Assembly (NCBI RefSeq): GCF_022809115.1
Contig: NZ_JALGBH010000002.1
Span: 1,243,543-1,307,542 of the forward strand
Length of the DNA stretch: 64,000 nt
Source: Pedobacter montanisoli
GTDB lineage: Bacteria; Bacteroidota; Bacteroidia; Sphingobacteriales; Sphingobacteriaceae
Direction: 5' to 3'
Below the pieces are notes generated by a model, which saw nothing but the letters and a program-made list of their open reading frames with translations, had not been told where the DNA came from and did no database searches. Each line of letters opens with the position of its first letter. Positions within the stretch are counted from its first letter, which is position 1. The translations under genes were made by a program, and so were the position numbers. Positions 24,004 through 32,246 of this stretch are shown here, piece by piece.

Positions 24004-24954
24004 TTAACGAAGCGTAAAGGTAAAGAAATCGCTCATTTCGCCTTTATTTCCTGCTTTATCTATAGCTCTGACTCTCCACACCAATGTTTCATTAGCGTTA
24101 CCCTGATTAAAAACTAAAGTATTACTGTTTGCAATTTGAGGATAGCCAGAACTATATAAAGTAACCGAATCACTTTTATAAACATATACTTCATATTTTT
24201 CTGCATCCGATAGCGCATTCCAGATAAGCGTAACCGGTTTACTTACCGTCTGCTTATTTGCAGGCGAAGTTAAAACAACTTTTGCAGGAGGTGTGGCATC
24301 GTAGGTAAGATTTCTTACGGCCGACCATTTAGAGGTTTCTGTATCATTCTCTGCCCGTACCCTGAATTGATATGTACCTTCTGCAACAAAGGTATTCATA
24401 TAAGTCGGGTTATCTGTAAGTGCATTAAGCACCAGGTTCTGTTCATCTGAAAAATTATGATCGTCTATTTGTAAACGGTATTGTTTTGCCCCGTAAAGTT
24501 TTAACCATTCATATTGGGTTAAAGGGTTGGAAGTATATTGGTTTTGAGCAGGTGCAATAAGTTGTACCACTTGTTCTTTCAAAGAAGAAGGATGTATAAT
24601 AAAATTACCTGTGGTATAGAGCGTAGCACTGCTTCCGTTCTCCCCTCTTACACGCCATTGGTAACTACCCGGTTCTAAAGTATAGGTAAATTTATCACTG
24701 CGTACTACCGTATCTAAAATGAATTTTGCTGCTTCAGAAAAATTAGGTGATACCACCTGTAACCTGTACTGAAAAGCATCCGGGTGTGTTTCCCACCAAA
24801 ACGTTAGCTGGTAACTATTGGTTTCTATATGATTTGCAGGGGCTATGATTCTTATTTGTTTATTATCTAGCGGTCTTTCTATAAATTCTTTACATGAAAC
24901 TATAAAAGATGTAGCTAAAAGAAAATAATAAAAAGACTTATTCAATAGTTTCAT
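24004..24954 (-). CDS. Lipoprotein with three Fn3-like domains, first gene of secretion operon
   Basis: The 316-residue protein has a lipoprotein signal (FIVSCKEF, Cys near residue 21) and three repeats of about 90 residues with the fibronectin-III-like pattern (TFWWETHPDAFQYRLQV, YEWLKLYGAKQYRLQI, LIWNALSDAEKYEVYV), each ending in a WRVRA/FRVRA strand. It could be a surface or periplasmic scaffold, or a secretin pilotin analogue; no direct homologue was recognised. It opens the 11.5-kb minus-strand operon and is followed after 3 bp by the GspC/PilP-like gene. Confidence 0.72.
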   Translation of the reverse strand: MKLLNKSFYYFLLATSFIVSCKEFIERPLDNKQIRIIAPANHIETNSYQLTFWWETHPDAFQYRLQVVSPNFSEAAKFILDTVVRSDKFTYTLEPGSYQWRVRGENGSSATLYTTGNFIIHPSSLKEQVVQLIAPAQNQYTSNPLTQYEWLKLYGAKQYRLQIDDHNFSDEQNLVLNALTDNPTYMNTFVAEGTYQFRVRAENDTETSKWSAVRNLTYDATPPAKVVLTSPANKQTVSKPVTLIWNALSDAEKYEVYVYKSDSVTLYSSGYPQIANSNTLVFNQGNANETLVWRVRAIDKAGNKGEMSDFFTFTLR

Positions 24955-25080
24955 AACGTTAAAGCAGAAATAATTTTATAGATGGTTTAAAAGCGAACTT
25001 TAGCAAAGTTAAAAAAGTTAGTAACATTTAAATATTCAATCTAATAATTTATGCCGGATACAGACATATTTAAAGCTCAA

Positions 25081-25102
25081 AAGCCCACATGACTGCGGGC
25101 TT
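25081..25102 (-). terminator. Terminator after the DUF4256 gene
   Basis: A 6-bp stem (AAGCCC/GGGCTT) with a 10-base loop is followed on the minus strand by TTTTGAGCTTT. It lies 78 bp after the DUF4256 stop and upstream of the secretion operon. Confidence 0.55.
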
Positions 25103-25179
25103 CGATTATCTTCTCAAGATCATTCAGGATTTTCTGTTAATTGTGATAGCAGCTAGGATAGCTTCTCACATCTTAAAAA

Positions 25180-25740
25180 TTACACCTTTAACAAGCCACG
25201 AAAACCTCTTGCCGCATAATAGGATTCGGCACCGTTATGGTAAATAAAGATGTTTCCGTAACGATAGTCTGCAAAGATGGCTCCGCCAAGTTTTCTGATA
25301 TCAGCAGGTGTTGTTAGCCAGCTCGATGTTTTCATATCAAATTTTCCAAGTTTTTGCAGTCCCCTATATTGTTCTTCTGTTAAGAGCTCAATACCCATAG
25401 CATTTGCCAGATCAACTGCGCTGTTAGCGGGTTTATGTTCTTTACGGGCATCTAACGCTGCACGATCGTAGCAAAGACTTCGTCTGCCTTTAGGACTTTC
25501 TACAGAACAATCGCAAAAAATATAGGTATCTGTTTCTTTATGGTAAGCAATCACATCTGGTTCCCCGCCTGTTGCTTCCATTTCGTTTAGCGACCATAAT
25601 TTAGTCGTGTCTTTTTCTAATCTGGCTTGTATTTTTTCCCATTCCAAATTGGGATGGCGATCCCTGTTTTTTGCAAAACGGCTCTTCAGGATGTCCAGTA
25701 TCTCATGCTGTTGTTCTGCTGATAATTTCTTGTTGCTCAT
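25180..25740 (-). CDS. DUF4256 family protein
   Basis: The 186-residue cytosolic protein shows the DUF4256 pattern, including ATGGEPDVI, FCDCSVESPKGRRSLCYD, RKLGGAIFADYRYG and a YHNGAESYYAARGFRG ending. The function of the family is not known. It is the last gene of a unit starting with the ArsR regulator. Confidence 0.85.
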   Translation of the reverse strand: MSNKKLSAEQQHEILDILKSRFAKNRDRHPNLEWEKIQARLEKDTTKLWSLNEMEATGGEPDVIAYHKETDTYIFCDCSVESPKGRRSLCYDRAALDARKEHKPANSAVDLANAMGIELLTEEQYRGLQKLGKFDMKTSSWLTTPADIRKLGGAIFADYRYGNIFIYHNGAESYYAARGFRGLLKV

Positions 25741-25768
25741 ATATTGTTTATTGTAGTATAATTAAAAA

Positions 25769-26206
25769 TTAAGATGATAGCCTTTGTAAATAATTTTCTA
25801 ATTTTTCGATATTTTGTAGCAATCCTTGATCTGCTTTAAAAACTTTAACCACTGTTTCAAACAATTCAACAGTTTCAAATAACATGGTCCATTTAATTAA
25901 AGTCTTATCTTCTTTTGATCTGAAAACAATTGTGGCTTCATAATTAGGATTAAAGTGTTGAAACACAATCTTACCCAATGGAATAATCTCTTTAAATATA
26001 CTTCTGTTCGGATAATTTTTACCATCAGGTCCGTGCATAATTAACCGCCACTCACCTTCTACTCTTACATCCATTTGTTGAATGGTATTGGTAAATCCAA
26101 TTGGCCCCCACCAGTTTGCAATATGTTCAGCTTCTGTCCATACTTTCCAAACCAGATCGACTGGAACATCCAATAATTTTGTAACAGATAATTCTTTTCT
26201 TTCCAT
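25769..26206 (-). CDS. SRPBCC (AHSA1-like) protein
   Basis: The 145-residue single-domain protein has the AHSA1 motif PVDLVWKVWTEAEHIANWWGP near the start and a KIVFQHFNPNYEATIVF strand pair. The fold has a deep hydrophobic pocket; the ligand is unknown. It is the second of two SRPBCC genes behind an ArsR repressor, an arrangement common in bacteria (an ArsR/AHSA1 unit). Confidence 0.88.
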   Translation of the reverse strand: MERKELSVTKLLDVPVDLVWKVWTEAEHIANWWGPIGFTNTIQQMDVRVEGEWRLIMHGPDGKNYPNRSIFKEIIPLGKIVFQHFNPNYEATIVFRSKEDKTLIKWTMLFETVELFETVVKVFKADQGLLQNIEKLENYLQRLSS

Positions 26207-26266
26207 TTTAGGGTTGACATTATTTCTGATCTAATTTACCGATCATTTATGCGCATCGCAACTGGT

Positions 26267-26734
26267 TTAGTTTAAATTGCTTAATGCGGCCTGCAAACGA
26301 TTATGCGCCATATCTATACCCTGCGCAAAAGGTAATTTAAGTACCTGATCCCTTATCGCAACAGATTTGTATATAACATGCATGTTAAGCTTACTGGTCT
26401 GCGCTGTTAATTGTTCAAATTCCAGATATTCAAGTTGTATATCAAAAGCTGCGTTTTCCATCTCAAATGTGCGTACAATCCTTTGGTTTGGGATAAATTC
26501 ATGTATGGTTCCATTAGCCCTGAAAAGTACATTTCCTTTGGCATCTGTTGTTTCAAATTGCCAACTGCCATGTTTTTTATTTTCTAAGTTCAGTACTTTG
26601 GTTCCCATCCACTGTTCAACAATTCTGGGCTCTGTATAAGCTTTAAAAAGCAATTCTAAAGGTAGGTCAAACGCTCTTGTGATTACGATTTCCTGTTTGC
26701 CTTCTTCTGCATGCACTTTTGTTTTTCTTTCCAT
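26267..26734 (-). CDS. SRPBCC (AHSA1-like) protein
   Basis: The 155-residue protein has the motif FDLPLELLFKAYTEPRIVEQWMG and the strand RIVRTFEMENAAFDIQLEY. It is related to but clearly different from the next SRPBCC gene. Its ATG lies 1 bp after the ArsR stop, so the two are translationally linked. The ligand or target is unknown. Confidence 0.88.
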   Translation of the reverse strand: MERKTKVHAEEGKQEIVITRAFDLPLELLFKAYTEPRIVEQWMGTKVLNLENKKHGSWQFETTDAKGNVLFRANGTIHEFIPNQRIVRTFEMENAAFDIQLEYLEFEQLTAQTSKLNMHVIYKSVAIRDQVLKLPFAQGIDMAHNRLQAALSNLN

Positions 26735-26735
26735 A

Positions 26736-27059
26736 TTATTGCTTTGGTTTAAATTCTTTCATAATAGCCTCTAACTTATTAAAGCGTTCATCCCACATTT
26801 TGCGGAATGGCTCAATAAAATCTGCCACTTCTTTCATTTTTTCTGCATTGATATAATAGTGAACTTCTCTGCCATTTTGCTCCTGTTCGAGCAATTGGCA
26901 TTGTGTTAATATTTGCAAATGTTTGGATATAGTAGGTCTTGCAGTGTTAAAATTTGAGGCAATTGCACCTGCAGTCATTGATTGTGAGGCAACCAATAAT
27001 AATATAGCCCTTCTTGTGGGGTCGGCTATAGCCTGAAATACATCTCTTCGCAAATTCAT
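26736..27059 (-). CDS. ArsR-family transcriptional regulator
   Basis: The 107-residue winged-helix protein shows [17 protein letters not shown], the recognition helix [18 protein letters not shown] and a wing ([13 protein letters not shown]). No metal-binding cysteine pair is visible, so it belongs to the non-metal ArsR group often paired with SRPBCC proteins. It probably represses its own operon through the two palindromes just upstream of its start. Confidence 0.92.
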   Translation of the reverse strand: MNLRRDVFQAIADPTRRAILLLVASQSMTAGAIASNFNTARPTISKHLQILTQCQLLEQEQNGREVHYYINAEKMKEVADFIEPFRKMWDERFNKLEAIMKEFKPKQ

Positions 27060-27060
27060 A

Positions 27061-27104
27061 TGTAGCTATTTGACTACAAATACAAATGTAGTCATTTAAC
27101 TACG
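27061..27104 (-). promoter_or_regulatory. Tandem palindromic operators upstream of ArsR
   Basis: Two 18-base sites, TGTAGCTATTTGACTACA (27061-27078) and TGTAGTCATTTAACTACG (27087-27104), share the pattern TGTAGnnATTTnACTACA and start 26 bases apart. The first ends 2 bases from the ArsR start codon. They are the likely autoregulatory sites of the ArsR protein. Confidence 0.7.
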
Positions 27105-27168
27105 CAAATTTTATTATATTTTTAATAAAATGTATGCTTGAAGAGCAGTAAAATCAATTTTCCAGATT

Positions 27169-27804
27169 TTACTTTTTGTCTTTTCCGGGAAATTTGACCA
27201 AACCTTTAACCAAGGCCTTCCATTGTGGATAAGAGAAACCTAACATGGCTGCCCATCCCACCACCATATTGCGCAGATTATCTAAAGTATCGCTGGTATA
27301 AGTATTGGCCTGTTCGTTACGCCCATGCTCTTCGGCATAAATATGTTTACCCATACGTTTTACCTGAAAAGTAGAACTGGCTTGTTCTGTAAGAAAGTGT
27401 GCCGTTTCTGGGTTTCTGGATAAAGGGTTTTCTGCCGGACGCACCCGCATCGTAAGGATGTCTGTATCTTTGTCACCCTCCTCTTTAATTTCCTCAATCT
27501 TTACCCAATCATAGCCTTTACCTAATGCGGTTCCTGGTCCCGGAATATCTATTTTAAGGTAATCGCCTTCCTTAGCTGCTCTGTTTACCAAGTTACCCGA
27601 TGCATCTGTGAGTTGAAAGGTGGACATATTTGTTCCGGCAAATTCTGCCCATTTATTTACAGATAACAATCTTTCTTTTACAACCCGGAAAAAATCGATG
27701 GCTGTAGCTTCATCTGCCAGCGACAGTTTCTCAACCGCATCTACTTTTGAGCCTACTTCCTGTTCCGGAATTCTTTTATCGGGATAATCATTTTTCGTTT
27801 TCAT
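27169..27804 (-). CDS. Conserved hypothetical protein, unknown
   Basis: The 211-residue protein has no signal peptide and no enzymatic motif recognised. Notable parts are a helical start (KLSLADEATAIDFFRVVKERLL), a middle with beta character (GDYLKIDIPGPG, YDWVKIEEI) and a C-terminal segment VVGWAAMLGFSYPQWKALVKGL. It points away from the DUF4142 gene and stands among stress-type genes. The function is unknown. Confidence 0.7.
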   Translation of the reverse strand: MKTKNDYPDKRIPEQEVGSKVDAVEKLSLADEATAIDFFRVVKERLLSVNKWAEFAGTNMSTFQLTDASGNLVNRAAKEGDYLKIDIPGPGTALGKGYDWVKIEEIKEEGDKDTDILTMRVRPAENPLSRNPETAHFLTEQASSTFQVKRMGKHIYAEEHGRNEQANTYTSDTLDNLRNMVVGWAAMLGFSYPQWKALVKGLVKFPGKDKK

Positions 27805-27922
27805 CAGTCAATGGATTTAGGTTATTTATTACTAATAAATCAATTACCCAAAAAGTTCAGCTAATCCACAAAATACGTAGTTGGTGCAAAACTATAAGTA
27901 GTTAATGCAGGTAACTGATATG

Positions 27923-27950
27923 AATACCTGATTTACGCTACTAACTAAAC
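27923..27950 (+). promoter_or_regulatory. Stress-regulon element A (AATACCTG ... TAAAC)
   Basis: AATACCTGATTT at 27923 is followed after 15 bases by TAAAC (27946-27950), about 30 bases before the DUF4142 start. It is one of eight gene-facing copies in the window; see the finding on the shared motif. Confidence 0.6.
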
Positions 27951-27979
27951 TCATTACTGTTTACCGATGTTTCAATTAA

Positions 27980-28618
27980 ATGAAAAGAGATGTTATGAAA
28001 CAATATTTTTATATGGTACTGGCAGTTTTATTCCTATTGGCATGCCGCGAAACACCAGATCCGAGCAGCCAGAATAACCTGAAACAAATTGCTCCTATAT
28101 CTAAAGACAAAGCCTTAAATAAAGGTACTTCTAATGATTTTGCAACCCAAGCTGCTATAGGCAGTATGATGGAAATAGAAAGCAGTGCACACATGATTAA
28201 ACTTACAGAAAACCCCGATATACAAAATCTGGCAACAATTATGGTAAGAGATCACAGTGTAGCACAACGTGAATTAAAAGAGATTGCCAAAGCAGAAAAA
28301 ATCTCTTTACCACAAGATCTGCCCCAAGCACAAAAAAACATACTTGCAAAATTGGATTCGCTCAAGGAAGATGAACGAAATTTTTATTATGCCCGGCTAA
28401 TGGTAAGCGAACATGAAAAAGCAGTAAAACTTTTTAGCCAGGCAGGCAATACAGCCAATAATGAAAAACTAGCCCAATTTGCAGCGGGTAAATTGCCTGT
28501 TCTTAAACATCATCTGGCAGAGGCAGATAAAGTGTACAAAATCATGCAAAAAATAATAGGTGATAAAGGCGACTATTCTATAAAAATTGAACAATCTCAA
28601 TCTAAAGCCAAATCTTAA
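27980..28618 (+). CDS. DUF4142 lipoprotein
   Basis: The 212-residue protein has a lipoprotein signal (LFLLACRE, Cys near residue 21) and a ferritin-like four-helix DUF4142 domain (about 50-195) with IESSAHMIKLTENPDIQNLA, MVRDHSVAQREL and VSEHEKAVKLF. An in-frame ATG at 27995 is an alternative start. DUF4142 proteins are envelope proteins often linked to stress. It has a relative at 47957 and heads a unit with the SDR gene 2 bp downstream. Confidence 0.88.
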   Translation: MKRDVMKQYFYMVLAVLFLLACRETPDPSSQNNLKQIAPISKDKALNKGTSNDFATQAAIGSMMEIESSAHMIKLTENPDIQNLATIMVRDHSVAQRELKEIAKAEKISLPQDLPQAQKNILAKLDSLKEDERNFYYARLMVSEHEKAVKLFSQAGNTANNEKLAQFAAGKLPVLKHHLAEADKVYKIMQKIIGDKGDYSIKIEQSQSKAKS

Positions 28619-28620
28619 TT

Positions 28621-29373
28621 ATGGAAAATCTTTTTTCTACAGTAAAACTAGCTCAGAAACGCGCATTAATAACAGGTGGCACCAGCGGTATAGGTCTTGC
28701 TACTGCGCTGTTATTGGTTAAATATGGTATTCGTTTATACATTATTGGCCGCGATGAAGAAAAATTAGAGAAAGCCTTAGAAAAACTAAAAGGTGAGCAT
28801 GAAGAAGCTGAAGTTTATGGCATGTGCGCAGATGTTGCCGATCCCGAAGATTTATCCCGGTTATTTGAAAGTATAGACAAGAACTGGGGCGGTTTGGATA
28901 TTTTAATAAATAATGCCGGATTAGGATATGGAAGTATTTTAAACGGACATTACCAGGATTGGGAATATATCGTAAAAACCAATCTCTTAGGTTATATCGC
29001 CTGTTGCCATGAAGCGGTTTTACACATGACAAAACAGGGCTCAGGCCATATTATCTGCATCGGTTCTATGAGTGCCGATACAAGAGAAGAAGAAAGTTCA
29101 TTATATGTAGCTACTAAATCTGCTTTACAAGGTTTTTCAGAATCTTTCAGAAAAGAAGTAAATGGCCAAAACATCCATGTTACTTTAATTGAACCTGGTT
29201 CTGTTGCTACACCTATGCATAAAATAGCTGAAGCTGAAAAACAACACCAGTTGGAAGAATTGACCATGCTACATAGCAATGATATTGCCCGTAGCATACT
29301 TTATGTACTCTCTCAATCAGAACGTTGTGCTATTGTTGACCTAAAGATTAAACCCCTAAAACAACTGATCTAA
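28621..29373 (+). CDS. Short-chain dehydrogenase/reductase
   Basis: The 250-residue classical SDR has the cofactor motif TGGTSGIGLA near the start, NNAGLGYG, a catalytic Ser in IGSMS and Tyr-Lys in YVATK. The substrate cannot be told from sequence. It starts 2 bp after the DUF4142 gene and its stop is adjacent to the ATG of the following 732-residue gene, so the three are probably co-transcribed. Confidence 0.9.
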   Translation: MENLFSTVKLAQKRALITGGTSGIGLATALLLVKYGIRLYIIGRDEEKLEKALEKLKGEHEEAEVYGMCADVADPEDLSRLFESIDKNWGGLDILINNAGLGYGSILNGHYQDWEYIVKTNLLGYIACCHEAVLHMTKQGSGHIICIGSMSADTREEESSLYVATKSALQGFSESFRKEVNGQNIHVTLIEPGSVATPMHKIAEAEKQHQLEELTMLHSNDIARSILYVLSQSERCAIVDLKIKPLKQLI

Positions 29374-31572
29374 ATGAAGCCCCTTTCGGCATGGACCTTA
29401 CAAACTGCTACAGAGTTACCGCAGCTTACATCAATAGAACGATTAGAAAGCACAGTACTTTCTTTAGAATTTTACCTTACATCCGATTCGCTTTGGATAG
29501 TTTATTACTGGCCTAACCGTTCTAAAACAGCTTTTAGAGTTGTTTTTGGACAAACAGGTAAGTTATCCATTAAACGTATCAACCAAATAGAAAATGGCTT
29601 ATCCATTCTATTGAAAAGCAGTACCGGAAAATATTGTACTCATATTACATTTCCCGATCAAAGGTATCCTATGTTCAGATATAAAACAGACTTTATACCT
29701 GATACTGATCTGTTACTGACCTACTGGCCTAAAGATATTCTTTGTTTTACCAAAAACTGGAAAATTACAGCTTCCGCAAAAATTCATGCCAGCCAGATAG
29801 GCAACCGCTCTGGTGCATTATATTTTTCTTTAAACAGACCAAAGACAGGCAGTATTTTTTATTTTTCAAATCTCACTGCGCTTAATCCTTATTTTGAGCA
29901 AACCGAAACTTCGGGATCTGAGCTGGTAGGTGGCAACTGGCCTGAAATCGGTTTTTCTCTCCCTCTTTCAGATCACAAATCTTTATCTGCCGGAGTAAAT
30001 TATACCTTATGCGACAGTTTTGTACTTCTGTCTGAGGTGGTTCCTAAAAATGCTATAGAAACCAGTAGCAGGTATATAGAATATCTAGCCAAAATATATA
30101 AATATCTGCCCAAACCTGATACCAGCACACATGCTTGGCCTGAAATTGCAGAAAAAGGATTAAAAGACATGCAGTTTCACAGTGGCTACTGGACTTATGG
30201 AGGCGGTCATCATTACCTTAATGCCTATGTAAGCGATTACAAAACGCCACCAGAAATTATGGTACAGCTTGCCGTACTCTTACCCCTGGTTGAGTATACA
30301 AAATGGAAAGGAGAAAAAAATCACCCTATTATCGAAAAACTAAAGGAAGGACTTTGGGCGTTTTACGATGAAGACCTTAAAACAATTGTACGCTGGTTAC
30401 CTGCATTAGAATCTAACCTTGATTACTCTGAAGAACAAAAAAAACCTAGAGTAATGGATTCATGGTACTTGCATCATCCCTTAATGAATTTAGCCCGGTT
30501 AGCTGCTAAAGGAGATAAAGAAGCCAGAGAATTGCTACTACGTTCTATTAATTATTGCATGAATGTAGCCAAAAAATTCAAATACAAATGGCCCGTTTTT
30601 TATGAAATGGGTACCCTTAAAATCATTAAAGCTGAAACCGCCGAAGGTGAGGGTGGTGAAAAAGACGTACCGGGTACTTATGCAGACCTAATGTTTAAAA
30701 CATGGGAACTTACCCATAAAAGCCATTTTTTAGCAGAAGCAAAAAGAAGTGTAAAAAAATTAGAAGGTCTGGGTTTTGACCTTTTTTACCAAGCCAACAA
30801 TACAACTTTTTCGGCAGTGGCTCTGCTCAAGCTTTACAAATTAACTAAGCAAAAACGCTATCTTGAACTTAGTTATGTGTGCTTGGCAGGAGTCTTTAAA
30901 AATGTACAGCTCTGGAAATGTGATTATGGAAATGGCAAGCATTTTCCTTCTTTCTTTGCGGTTTATCCTTTAAAAAATGCGCCGTACACCGCTGCGTACG
31001 AAGAACAGGAAGTTTATGCCGGGCTTTATTGTTATTATGAGGAAGCAAAGGGAATAAATATGATTCCCGGCTTAAAATTGCTCATTGCCGAATTTATTAG
31101 GTATGCCATTTCAAGAATCCCTTATTATTTCCCTACCCTATTACCACAGGATATGTTGACCACAACCGCAAAAACAGGTGAGATAGACCCTTCGTTATGG
31201 GTAGCTATTGAAGACTCGCGTGATGGCTGGGAACAGGCAGGACAAGTGGGGCAAGAAGTTTATGGGGCTGGAATTTCTTTCAGTGTTATTCCAAGACAGT
31301 ATTTTAAAATCCCTAATGAGGAGTTCCTTATCTTCATAGATTATCCCTTAGATCAGTTTACTCCAAAGAAACAAACACTTTATCTAAGCATTGGCGGAGA
31401 AGATGAAATGGCCTGCAAACTACAAATCCTTTTAGTGGGCAAAAAAAATTATCAATTTAAATTGAGTTCTATCAAAGGAAAAACAACAGAGCCTTTAACC
31501 CCCAATAGCATAACAAAAGAACACCTTTCATTTACGGTACATGCTAAACAAAAGTTAAAACTTCAATGGTAA
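29374..31572 (+). CDS. Large alpha/alpha-barrel-like protein, unknown
   Basis: The 732-residue cytosolic protein begins with a beta-rich domain (about 1-210) and continues with a helical region (about 250-600) containing PPEIMVQLAVLLPLVEY, SWYLHHPLMNLARLAA, GTYADLMFKTWELTHK and TAAYEEQEVYAGLYCYYEEA, the repeat style of six-hairpin glycosidase-like barrels. A short beta domain closes it. No catalytic acid pair could be assigned, so a glycoside-active or terpene-type role is only a guess. Its ATG directly follows the SDR stop. Confidence 0.7.
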   Translation: MKPLSAWTLQTATELPQLTSIERLESTVLSLEFYLTSDSLWIVYYWPNRSKTAFRVVFGQTGKLSIKRINQIENGLSILLKSSTGKYCTHITFPDQRYPMFRYKTDFIPDTDLLLTYWPKDILCFTKNWKITASAKIHASQIGNRSGALYFSLNRPKTGSIFYFSNLTALNPYFEQTETSGSELVGGNWPEIGFSLPLSDHKSLSAGVNYTLCDSFVLLSEVVPKNAIETSSRYIEYLAKIYKYLPKPDTSTHAWPEIAEKGLKDMQFHSGYWTYGGGHHYLNAYVSDYKTPPEIMVQLAVLLPLVEYTKWKGEKNHPIIEKLKEGLWAFYDEDLKTIVRWLPALESNLDYSEEQKKPRVMDSWYLHHPLMNLARLAAKGDKEARELLLRSINYCMNVAKKFKYKWPVFYEMGTLKIIKAETAEGEGGEKDVPGTYADLMFKTWELTHKSHFLAEAKRSVKKLEGLGFDLFYQANNTTFSAVALLKLYKLTKQKRYLELSYVCLAGVFKNVQLWKCDYGNGKHFPSFFAVYPLKNAPYTAAYEEQEVYAGLYCYYEEAKGINMIPGLKLLIAEFIRYAISRIPYYFPTLLPQDMLTTTAKTGEIDPSLWVAIEDSRDGWEQAGQVGQEVYGAGISFSVIPRQYFKIPNEEFLIFIDYPLDQFTPKKQTLYLSIGGEDEMACKLQILLVGKKNYQFKLSSIKGKTTEPLTPNSITKEHLSFTVHAKQKLKLQW

Positions 31573-31589
31573 CTATTATATAAAACACT

Positions 31590-32246
31590 ATGAAACACAG
31601 CTTTTTATACAAAAATGGATTAAGCATCTTTTTTCTAGGTCTTTTTTTGCTCAGTCTTTTTGCCCAGGCCCTTACTGGCTGGAAAACTTACAATCAGGAA
31701 TTGATAGAAGAACACCAGCAAATGATCAACTTTTTGAGTTATCTACAAAGTGGTCATTTCATTTCGGCTACTTTTGAAAATTTTGAGAGTGAATTTTTAC
31801 AAATGGTATTGTATGTGGTTCTTACCGTAGGCTTAAGACAGAAAGGCTCAGCCGAATCAAAAAGTCTGGATGAAAAAGAAGAAGTAGACCGTGATCCGGT
31901 ACCGCATAAAAATGCGCCATGGCCTGTAAAGAAAGGCGGTTGGTGGTTAAAGCTTTATAGCAACTCTTTATCTATTACTTTTGGCTTGCTCTTTTTAATA
32001 AGCTGGGCTTTGCATCTCTATGGCAGCAAAAAAGATTACAATACCGAACAATTATTAAATCACCAGCCCACTCAAGATCTGTTTTCATTTCTAAGCAATC
32101 CCCGCTTTTGGTTTGAAACTTTTCAAAACTGGCAAAGTGAATTCTTATCTGTATTTGCCATTGTATTCTTAACGATTTATTTGCGCCAGAAAGGATCGCC
32201 TGAATCTAAACCTGTAGATGCTCCGCATTCAGAAACAGGAAAATAG
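31590..32246 (+). CDS. DUF6766-like membrane protein with internal duplication
   Basis: The 218-residue protein consists of two copies of one module: NGLSIFFLGLFLLSL ... FESEFLQMVLYVVLTVGLRQKGSAESK (about 1-95) and NSLSITFGLLFLISW ... WQSEFLSVFAIVFLTIYLRQKGSPESK (about 125-215). Each module has two transmembrane helices and ends LRQKGSxESK. The function is unknown. It is the last gene of the DUF4142-SDR unit and its stop abuts the stop of the convergent SDR gene with no spacer. Confidence 0.8.
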   Translation: MKHSFLYKNGLSIFFLGLFLLSLFAQALTGWKTYNQELIEEHQQMINFLSYLQSGHFISATFENFESEFLQMVLYVVLTVGLRQKGSAESKSLDEKEEVDRDPVPHKNAPWPVKKGGWWLKLYSNSLSITFGLLFLISWALHLYGSKKDYNTEQLLNHQPTQDLFSFLSNPRFWFETFQNWQSEFLSVFAIVFLTIYLRQKGSPESKPVDAPHSETGK

